Part shown: piece after piece, positions 39,401 through 46,198 of the stretch
Layout: every line of letters begins with the position of its first letter
Numbering within the stretch: the first letter of the stretch is position 1
Assembly: GCA_017509685.1 (NCBI GenBank)
Contig: JAFWPA010000062.1
Coordinates: 1 to 49,180, forward strand
Reading direction: 5' to 3'
Length of the DNA: 49,180 nt
Origin: Bacteroidales bacterium
GTDB lineage: Bacteria > Bacteroidota > Bacteroidia > Bacteroidales > UBA932
The notes under the pieces: generated by a model
The model's database searches: none
What the model was told of the DNA's origin: nothing
What the model saw: the letters and a program-made list of their open reading frames with translations, nothing else
Made by a program: the position numbers and the translations under genes

Positions 39401-42163
39401 TTAGAATAAGGTAGGTTCCCAGCCTTCGAAATCGGCCGGGGCGTCATCCTCGCCTCCTTTCAGGAGGTCGGAGGACTGGCCGGTCTGTTCAATTTCAGTG
39501 GCGGGAGCAACGTCATCGGCCTCCAGATCCACGTCGATGGCGTCATCGGCGTCCAGGCCTTCGGCGATGGTGGGGGCTTCGGGCTCCAGGTCGTCTTCGG
39601 GCTTGTGCAGGGGTTCGCCGAATTCCACGCGTTTGACTTCGTACGGGGAAACCTTCTTGCCCTTGGCGGTGACGCCCTTCTTGGCGATGAATTCCTCGGC
39701 GTCCACGGTTTCGGCTTCACGGTGTTCGTGCTTGCCGCCGAAGGTGAGAATCAGCTGCGGATGAAGGTCGTCGGAGATGTCCACCAGCTTGGAGCCACGG
39801 GCATCGGCGATGAACAGGACGGGGGAGTTGTTGCTCTCCGTGAAGCTGAAGCGCTTCACGTAGTAGGCCTTGGCGGCATTGTCCCAGTACAGCACCGTAT
39901 ACACGCGGCCGGGATCCAGCTTTTCAATGCGGATGACGTCGCCTTGGTACTTGTTCACCAGGTCGTAGGTGGTGGTGTAATAGCTGCCGTCGGCGAAGAT
40001 GGCCAGTACGCGGTCCTGCCCGGCGAACTTGCCCAGGTGCTGTCCGCGGCCTTCCTCGTTCAGACGCTGGATATCGGGGTCGTACCAGATGTCCTTGCCT
40101 TCCAGGGTGGTGATGCCCTTGGACTTGAGCTGGATCTTGGCGATGGCGTTCTTGGTGACCAGGTTACCCCTGGAAGCGCGCCCCTTGATGGCCAGGGAGG
40201 AGAAGTCCCATTCCAACTGCAACTTCTTGAGCCCCTTCTTGGGACGCAGGTTAATCTTCACGGTTTCGGCTTCACCGTTGTGGTTCACCGTGAACCAGAG
40301 GATCTTGGAATCGGGGGCGCCGGTGGTGATGTCGTAGTCGTTGTCGCGGGTGATGGAGGTGATGGCGAAACGCTTGGCATAGTGGGTGGGGCCCTTTCCG
40401 TCGCGGTAAATCACGTTGTAGATGGTGCGTTCGTCGTTGCGGTTGAAGACGCCGGCATAGAGCAGGTCCTTGCCGAAGAAAGCCTTTTCGCTCACCTTGG
40501 TCACGCGGTACTTGCCGTCCTTGTGGATGACGATAATCTCGCTGAGGTCCGAGCACTCGCCGATGAATTCTCCGCCGTCGTCCTTCTTGAGGCCGATACC
40601 CACGAAGCCTTCCTCCAGATTGGCATACAGCTTGGCGTTGTTGGACACCACCTTGGTGGCGGCAATAGTCTCCAGGGAAGAGATTTCCGTGAGACGCGGC
40701 CACTGCTTGCCGTATTTCTTCTTGAGTCCCTTGAACCAGTCGATAGTGAACTCCGTGATGTGCTCCAGGTGGTCCTTCACTTCCTTCATCTGGTCTTCCA
40801 GGGCGTAAATCTTCTCGTCCAGGGCCTTGGTGTCGAACTTGGAGATCTTGCGCACGGGCTTCTCCACCAGTTTGAGGATGTCGTCCATCACGATGGGCCG
40901 ATGCAGCAGATCCTGGTACTGAAGCATCTGTTTGAAGATGTCGTCCAGCTGCTCTTCCCAGCTCTTCTGGTTCTGTTCCAGCACCTTGTAGATGCGGTTT
41001 TCGAAGAAGATGCGCTCCAGGGAACTGTAGTGCCAGTCGTTCTCCAACTCGCCCAGTTTCACCTCCAGCTGCGCTTGCAGGATGTCCCGCGTGTGGTAGG
41101 TGTCATATTCCAGGATTTCGTCCACGGTGAGGAACACCGGCTTATTGTCCCGGATGACGCAGGCGTTGGGCGCAATCTTGGTTTCACATTCGGTGAAGGC
41201 GTAGAGGGCGTCGATGGTCTTGTCCGGGGAAACATCGGCCGGAAGATGGATGATGATTTCCACCTTGTCGGTGGTCATGTCATCTATCTTCTTGATATTG
41301 ATCTTCTTCTTGTCCTTGGCCTTGATGATGCTGTCGATGATGGCCTGGGACGTTTTGCCGTAGGGAATCTCGGTGATGGTGATGGTGGATTTGTCCACCT
41401 TGTTGATGCGGGCGCGCACCTTCACCATACCGCCGCGCTTGCCTTTGTTGTACTTGGAGCAGTCTGCGATACCTCCGGTGGGGAAGTCCGGCAGCAGCTC
41501 GAAGGGTTCTCCCTTAAGGATGGCAATGGAAGCGTCGATGAGTTCGTTGAAGTTGTGCGGCAGAATCTTGGAGGAAAGACCGGCGGCGATGCCTTCGGTA
41601 CCCTGGGCCAGCAGCAGCGGGAAGCGCACGGGCAGTTCCGTGGGTTCCTGGTTGCGGCCGTCGTAGGAAGTCATCCAGGGCGTGACCTTCTTGTCAAAGA
41701 CCACCTCCTTGGCAAAGTTGGAAAGGCGGGCCTCGATGTAACGCGGGGCGGCGTTGGAGTCTCCGGTGAGGATGTTGCCCCAGTTACCCTGGCAGTCGAT
41801 GAGCAGCCCCTTCTGGCCCAGGGTTACCAGGGCGCCCAGGATGGACTGGTCTCCGTGCGGATGGTACTGCATGGCCTGGCCCACGATGTTGGCCACCTTG
41901 GTGTAGCGGCCGTCGTCCATCGTGGCCATCGTGTGCAGCACGCGGCGCTGAACGGGCTTGAAACCGTCTACGATGTGGGGGACGGCACGGTCCAGAATGG
42001 TATAGGACGCATAGTCCAGGTACCATTCCTTGAACATGCCGGAGAGCTTGTACTTGCCGGCGTCGCTGCCCAGGAGTTTGTCAAACTTTCCCGAAGCCGC
42101 AGCGTCCTCGCCCAGCTCTTCTTCCTGTTCCTGTCCTTCGATGTCTTCCCAGTCTTCTGCCAT
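39401..42163 (-). CDS. parC: DNA topoisomerase IV subunit A
   Basis: 920 residues. The N-terminal winged-helix and tower domains of the GyrA/ParC family carry the cleavage tyrosine Tyr142 (AAPRYIEARL) and the HPHGD motif at 101-105. The C-terminal half is a beta-pinwheel, followed by an acidic tail of about 70 residues rich in Asp, Glu, Pro and Ala. The length, the N-terminal acidic extension and LIDCQGNWGNILTGD fit the Bacteroidetes ParC rather than GyrA. The residue after HPHGD is Gln106, where quinolone-sensitive enzymes often have Ser. It decatenates chromosomes with ParE, which is not in this window. Last gene of the exbB run, 2 bases after era. Confidence 0.93.
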   Translation of the reverse strand: MAEDWEDIEGQEQEEELGEDAAASGKFDKLLGSDAGKYKLSGMFKEWYLDYASYTILDRAVPHIVDGFKPVQRRVLHTMATMDDGRYTKVANIVGQAMQYHPHGDQSILGALVTLGQKGLLIDCQGNWGNILTGDSNAAPRYIEARLSNFAKEVVFDKKVTPWMTSYDGRNQEPTELPVRFPLLLAQGTEGIAAGLSSKILPHNFNELIDASIAILKGEPFELLPDFPTGGIADCSKYNKGKRGGMVKVRARINKVDKSTITITEIPYGKTSQAIIDSIIKAKDKKKINIKKIDDMTTDKVEIIIHLPADVSPDKTIDALYAFTECETKIAPNACVIRDNKPVFLTVDEILEYDTYHTRDILQAQLEVKLGELENDWHYSSLERIFFENRIYKVLEQNQKSWEEQLDDIFKQMLQYQDLLHRPIVMDDILKLVEKPVRKISKFDTKALDEKIYALEDQMKEVKDHLEHITEFTIDWFKGLKKKYGKQWPRLTEISSLETIAATKVVSNNAKLYANLEEGFVGIGLKKDDGGEFIGECSDLSEIIVIHKDGKYRVTKVSEKAFFGKDLLYAGVFNRNDERTIYNVIYRDGKGPTHYAKRFAITSITRDNDYDITTGAPDSKILWFTVNHNGEAETVKINLRPKKGLKKLQLEWDFSSLAIKGRASRGNLVTKNAIAKIQLKSKGITTLEGKDIWYDPDIQRLNEEGRGQHLGKFAGQDRVLAIFADGSYYTTTYDLVNKYQGDVIRIEKLDPGRVYTVLYWDNAAKAYYVKRFSFTESNNSPVLFIADARGSKLVDISDDLHPQLILTFGGKHEHREAETVDAEEFIAKKGVTAKGKKVSPYEVKRVEFGEPLHKPEDDLEPEAPTIAEGLDADDAIDVDLEADDVAPATEIEQTGQSSDLLKGGEDDAPADFEGWEPTLF

Positions 42164-42165
42164 AA

Positions 42166-43047
42166 TTAGAACTCATATCCAAACCGGCGCAGCTCCTTGC
42201 GGGACTCCCGCCAGTCGGGGTCAACTTTTACAAATGTAGTTAAAAATACCTTCTTCTGGAAGAAGTCTTCCATTTCCAGGCGGGCTTCGGTGCCCACTTT
42301 CTTGAGGGCGGAGCCGCCCTTGCCGATGATGATGCCCTTCTGGGAATCCCGCATCACGTAGATGACGGCCGATATCTCATAGCGGTCCTCTCCCTCGTGG
42401 AATTCCTCAATCTCTACCTGGCAGGAGTAGGGGATTTCCTCGGAGTAGTTGAGGAAAATCTTCTCCCGGATAATCTCCGAGGCAAAGAAGCGGAGGTTCT
42501 TGTCTGTGAACTGGTCTTTGTCAAACCAGGCCGGGGCTTCCGGCAGCTGGGAGGAAACCGCCTCCAGGATGCTCTCCAGGTTGAATTTTTCCTGGGCCGA
42601 TACGGGGATGATCTCCGCCTTCGGAAGCTGTCCTTTCCACCATTCCATGAGTTCTACCACCTTCTCCTGGGAGGAGATGTCAATCTTGTTGATGACCACC
42701 ACCACGGGGCAGTCCACCTTCTGCAGTTTCTGGATGTAGGCTTCGTTCTTGTCGCCTTTCTCCACGGTGTCCGTCACGTACAGGATGATGTCGGCGTCGC
42801 CGATGGCCGTGTCTACGAAGGACAGCATGTTCTCCTGCAGCCGGTAGTTAGGCTTGAGGATGCCGGGGGTGTCGGAGTACACAATCTGGTAGTCCTCCCC
42901 GCTCACGATGCCCATGATACGGTGCCGGGTGGTCTGGGCCTTGGCTGTCACGATAGACAGCTTTTCCCCCACCAGGGCGTTCATCAGCGTAGACTTACCC
43001 ACGTTGGGGTTGCCGATGATATTGACAAAACCTGCTCTGTGCGCCAT
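42166..43047 (-). CDS. era: GTPase Era
   Basis: 293 residues. An essential GTPase that assists 30S ribosome assembly by binding the 3' end of 16S rRNA. G1 is GNPNVGKST (12-20), G2 lies around TTRHRI, G3 is SDTPG, and G4 is NKID. The C-terminal KH domain has YEISAVIYVMRDSQKGIIIGKGGSALK, with the GxxG loop. Normal length. Start and stop overlap rluB by one base, and parC follows by 2 bases, so all three are translated from one message. Confidence 0.97.
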   Translation of the reverse strand: MAHRAGFVNIIGNPNVGKSTLMNALVGEKLSIVTAKAQTTRHRIMGIVSGEDYQIVYSDTPGILKPNYRLQENMLSFVDTAIGDADIILYVTDTVEKGDKNEAYIQKLQKVDCPVVVVINKIDISSQEKVVELMEWWKGQLPKAEIIPVSAQEKFNLESILEAVSSQLPEAPAWFDKDQFTDKNLRFFASEIIREKIFLNYSEEIPYSCQVEIEEFHEGEDRYEISAVIYVMRDSQKGIIIGKGGSALKKVGTEARLEMEDFFQKKVFLTTFVKVDPDWRESRKELRRFGYEF

Positions 43048-44189
43048 TATACGTATGCTCCCATTTTGAGGATGTTCACTTCACCTTCCGTGAGGTAACG
43101 CCAGTCGCTCTTCTTGAGGCCTTTCTTGGTGAGGCCGGCGAAGTACACGCGGTCCAGGGCCTTTACGTCATAGCCCAGGGACTCGAAGATGCGGCGTACC
43201 ACGCGGTTCTTGCCACTGTGGATCTCGATACCCAGCTGACGGTGGTCGTGGGCGTCGATGTATTCCAGCTCATCGGCAGCTACCACGCCGTCGGAGAGCT
43301 CGATGCCGGCCAGGATCTTCTGCTGGTCTTCCTCCTTGAGGGGAGCGTCCAGCACTACCTGATAAATCTTCTTCTTGTTGTAGGACGGGTGCGTGAGGCG
43401 CTCGGCCATCTCGCCGTCGTTGGTGAACATGAGCACGCCGGTGGTGTTCTTGTCCAGCCGGCCCACGGGGAACACGCGGGTGGGGCAGCCCTTCAGCAGC
43501 TCCATCACGGTTTTTTCGGCGTGGGGGTCGCTGGCCGTGGTCACGTAACCCTTGGGCTTGTTCATCACAATGTACACTTTCTCTTCTCCCTTCAGGCGCT
43601 GTCCGTTGAAGCGGATGTCGTCGGTGAGGATGTTCACCTTGGTGCCCAGTTCGGTCACCACTTCGCCGTTCACGGTGACTACACCGCTCTGGATGAGGGT
43701 GTCGGCCTCCCTGCGGGAGCACACGCCGGAGTTGGCGATGAACTTGTTCAGGCGCACCACCTCCTTGATTTCGGTGGGGGCGGTGTCGTCGTCGCTGTAA
43801 CGGCCGTTCACCTGTGGTTTGCGGGAGAGCATGGCGTTCATGCCTTCATCGGCCTGGCTGCGCTTGGCGTAGGGCTTGCGGGCGCTGGGCTTGCTGCCGG
43901 GACGGCCGCTCTTGAAACCGGGCTTGTCGCTGTTGAAACCGGGTTTGCTGCCGAAGGACGGCTTGCCGTAACCGCTCTTGCGGGGACGGTCGTTGTTGCT
44001 GCCGTAGCTGCGGCGCTCTCCGTTCTGGGGACGTCCTTCGCCGTCACGGCGGGGGCGGTCGTTGTTACCATAGCTGCGGGGACGGTCATTGCCGTAACTG
44101 CGGCTGGTGCTGTAATCTACTTTTTCTGCATGACCCTCGGAGGGTTTGCGGGTGATACGTTTTCTCGTACCTCTTTTGTTGTCTTCCAT
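43047..44189 (-). CDS. rluB: RsuA/RluB-family 23S rRNA pseudouridine synthase with a basic low-complexity N-terminal extension
   Basis: 380 residues. The first 140 residues are low-complexity: repeated NDRPR, SYGNN and GKP/GFKS units rich in Arg, Gly, Asn and Ser. An S4 RNA-binding domain follows (VRLNKFIANSGVCSRREAD, about 145-195), then the pseudouridine synthase domain with catalytic Asp246 in GRLDKNTTGVLMF. It converts a uridine in 23S rRNA (position 2605 in E. coli RluB) to pseudouridine. RluE or RluF specificity cannot be excluded. The extension is probably an unstructured RNA-binding tail. Coupled to era. Confidence 0.92.
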   Translation of the reverse strand: MEDNKRGTRKRITRKPSEGHAEKVDYSTSRSYGNDRPRSYGNNDRPRRDGEGRPQNGERRSYGSNNDRPRKSGYGKPSFGSKPGFNSDKPGFKSGRPGSKPSARKPYAKRSQADEGMNAMLSRKPQVNGRYSDDDTAPTEIKEVVRLNKFIANSGVCSRREADTLIQSGVVTVNGEVVTELGTKVNILTDDIRFNGQRLKGEEKVYIVMNKPKGYVTTASDPHAEKTVMELLKGCPTRVFPVGRLDKNTTGVLMFTNDGEMAERLTHPSYNKKKIYQVVLDAPLKEEDQQKILAGIELSDGVVAADELEYIDAHDHRQLGIEIHSGKNRVVRRIFESLGYDVKALDRVYFAGLTKKGLKKSDWRYLTEGEVNILKMGAYV

Positions 44190-44210
44190 AATGTTTTACG
44201 ACTCACGTCG

Positions 44211-44996
44211 TTACTTAAGTTTGAAAATATATGTAATGGTTCCTGTCTGTACGGCAGGTGCATTTGCGTCCATATTGAAGTGGGCCTTCAGGGCTGCGTT
44301 ACGGGCAGCGGCCCACAGGTTCTTGTCCGTGGCCGTGGTGCCCTCGGCGCCGGGTACGGCTTCCGTCACGGTACCGTACTGGTCCACTTTTACCTGTACT
44401 ACCACGATGCCCTCCGTCTGAGTGCCATAGGAGGGTTTGGGAAGGGTGCCCACCACGTTGCGGCCCTTCACGTGTGCGTTGGCGCTGCCTTCGGTCTTGC
44501 CTTCCGGGGTGTTTCCGTCCGGCTGGCCGGCCTTGAAGCCCTCACTGGTCTCGGAGGCGGCGTGCGGGGTGGCGGCATCTTCGTTCTTGGTGCTCATCCC
44601 GGGGAACAGGGCCTTGCGGTCTATCTCCGGTTCGGCCGGCGGGGCGGGTACCTCCACGTCTCCGTGGGCGTCCGGCTGCGCCTTCGGGGTAACGTTGGGG
44701 CGGTCGTTCACCACGGGCGATTCCGCTTTCTGGACCAGGTCCACTTCCCGCGTCAGGTCTATCTCTTCGGCCTGCGGCTGGCGTCCTACCTTGGTGACTA
44801 AATTCCGGCTGTCCGGATTCTCTTCTTCAAATTCGATCACCAGGGAGCTGCGCTCCGGCGGCGGTGGATCCAGGTATTGAAGGCCGCTGGTAAGCAGCAC
44901 CACCAGGGCAAGGGCGTGGACGCCCAGCGTAGCGATGACGCCGGTTGCCGTTGCGGTTTTCTCCCGCTTCCCCCTTATGCGCTGGTACGGCTGCAT
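44211..44996 (-). CDS. tonB: TonB-like energy-transducing protein
   Basis: 261 residues. One N-terminal membrane helix (about 17-38), a long periplasmic linker rich in Pro, Glu and Asp with little strict repetition, and a C-terminal domain (about 180-261) ending in TITYIFKLK, with GIVVVQVKVDQYGTVTEA as in TonB C-terminal regions. It would pass energy from ExbB/ExbD to outer-membrane TonB-dependent transporters. The C-terminal match is weaker than that of classical TonB, so a TolA-like or TonB-variant role is possible. It follows exbD by 6 bases; a small ACGAC/GTCGT hairpin lies at 44198-44211 towards rluB. Confidence 0.8.
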   Translation of the reverse strand: MQPYQRIRGKREKTATATGVIATLGVHALALVVLLTSGLQYLDPPPPERSSLVIEFEEENPDSRNLVTKVGRQPQAEEIDLTREVDLVQKAESPVVNDRPNVTPKAQPDAHGDVEVPAPPAEPEIDRKALFPGMSTKNEDAATPHAASETSEGFKAGQPDGNTPEGKTEGSANAHVKGRNVVGTLPKPSYGTQTEGIVVVQVKVDQYGTVTEAVPGAEGTTATDKNLWAAARNAALKAHFNMDANAPAVQTGTITYIFKLK

Positions 44997-45002
44997 ACCT
45001 GT

Positions 45003-45413
45003 TTATTCGGGTTGTGTGGCCAGGATTACCTTGTAGTGGTTTCTCTTGGCTATGTTCATCATCTGTACCACTTCTCCCACGGGGACGGTCTGGTCGCTGT
45101 AGATGGAGAAGGTGGGATCCTCTTCCTGCGACAGCAGGCCGATGAGTTCTTCTTCCACAACCTCGTAGGGAACGGGCTCGCGGGAGCCGTTCACGTGGTA
45201 GGTGTACACGTTGTCGCCCCAGTCCTTGATGCTCACGCTCACGGTGGCCTTGGCGTTCACCTGACCCGTGCTCTTGGGAAGCAGAAGCTTCAGGGCGTTG
45301 GGGTTGATGAGCGTGGAGGTCACCAGGAAGAAGATGAGCAGCAGGAACACGATATCCGTCATGCTGGATACCGAGAACGAGGCGTCTACCTTGGTGTTTC
45401 TCTTCAGGGCCAT
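45003..45413 (-). CDS. exbD: ExbD/TolR-family biopolymer transport protein
   Basis: 136 residues. One N-terminal membrane helix (about 13-34) with the proton-path Asp in SVSSMTDIVFLLLIFFLVTS, then a periplasmic domain ending VVQMMNIAKRNHYKVILATQ. This is the ExbD layout. It forms the ion-driven motor with ExbB to energise TonB. Three bases separate it from exbB and six from tonB, so the three are co-translated. Confidence 0.93.
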   Translation of the reverse strand: MALKRNTKVDASFSVSSMTDIVFLLLIFFLVTSTLINPNALKLLLPKSTGQVNAKATVSVSIKDWGDNVYTYHVNGSREPVPYEVVEEELIGLLSQEEDPTFSIYSDQTVPVGEVVQMMNIAKRNHYKVILATQPE

Positions 45414-45416
45414 GGC

Positions 45417-46124
45417 TTATTCTTCTTCTCCGGGTTCGTGAAGGACGATGTCGATGAACTCCAGGGTGGAGCTTTCCATCTTGTACACCAGGTCGCTCAC
45501 CTGGGAGGTGAGCCAGTTGTAGCCGAAGTAGGCGATGATACCCACGATAAGGCCGCCCACGGTGGTGAGCATGGCCGTGTAGATACCGTCGCTCAGGAGG
45601 GTGATGTCAATGTTGTTGCCGGCCTTGGACATGTTGAAGAAAGCCTTCACCATACCCATCACGGTGCCCAGGAAACCGATCATGGGCGCGCCGCCGGCGA
45701 TGGTGGCCAGGATGGGGAGTCCCTTCTCCAGGCGGGCCACTTCCACGTTGCCGCAGTTTTCAATGGCGTTCTGGATGTCGGCCATGGGACGGCCCATGCG
45801 GTGGATACCCGTCTCAATCATGCGGGCCACGGGGTTGTCGTATTTCTGGCACAGGGTGACGGCGCTCTTGATCTTGCCCTCGTTCATATAGTCGCGGATG
45901 TCCTGCATGAAGTGAGGATCAATCTGGGAGGCGTTCTTGATCATCCACCATTTGCGGCCAATGAGGTAGATGGCCAGGAAACTGAGCGCCAGCAGCACCC
46001 ACATCAGGGGACCGCCCATGGTGAACATGGACCACAGGCTGGTGTTCATCTGGGTAGGCTGTACGGGAGCAAGGGCCTGCGCCTCTTGCATAAGCGTGTC
46101 TGTCTGAAGAAGAGGAAGTAACAT
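45417..46124 (-). CDS. exbB: ExbB/MotA/TolQ-family proton channel protein
   Basis: 235 residues with three membrane helices (about 35-58, 130-155 and 165-195). The MotA/ExbB signature lies in LPILATIAGGAPMIGFLGTVMGMVKAF and the following DGIYTAMLTTVGGLIVGI. It forms the pentameric core of the motor with ExbD. The N-terminal 30 residues are Gln/Ala-rich. It has a strong promoter of its own (see 46157-46187) and heads the six-gene run down to parC. Confidence 0.93.
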   Translation of the reverse strand: MLLPLLQTDTLMQEAQALAPVQPTQMNTSLWSMFTMGGPLMWVLLALSFLAIYLIGRKWWMIKNASQIDPHFMQDIRDYMNEGKIKSAVTLCQKYDNPVARMIETGIHRMGRPMADIQNAIENCGNVEVARLEKGLPILATIAGGAPMIGFLGTVMGMVKAFFNMSKAGNNIDITLLSDGIYTAMLTTVGGLIVGIIAYFGYNWLTSQVSDLVYKMESSTLEFIDIVLHEPGEEE

Positions 46125-46156
46125 ATTTCGGTTTTTAATACATTCAAACTAACCCG

Positions 46157-46187
46157 CAAAGATACAAAAAAAGTCCCTTTTTACAAA
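46157..46187 (-). promoter_or_regulatory. Promoter of the exbB-exbD-tonB-rluB-era-parC run
   Basis: On the minus strand TTTG at 46184-46187, a 19-base spacer and TATCTTTG at 46157-46164: an exact consensus. The -33 box lies in the loop and stem of the batD terminator, so the upstream gene's terminator and this promoter share DNA. The ATG is 32 bases downstream at 46124. Confidence 0.8.
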
Positions 46188-46192
46188 GGGAC
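46166..46192 (-). terminator. Rho-independent terminator of the batD-batE gene
   Basis: On the minus strand GTCCCTTT and AAAGGGAC (46173-46192) form an 8-bp stem with a 4-base loop, followed by seven T. It ends the bat transcript 6 bases after its stop. Confidence 0.85.
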
Positions 46193-46198
46193 CCTTCT

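Noticed and set aside
39605-42169. An 854-codon open frame on the plus strand opposite parC
   Set aside because: It mirrors parC in a GC-rich gene, where antisense frames stay open by codon bias. The product is full of low-complexity His, Val, Gly and Asp runs and has no domain.
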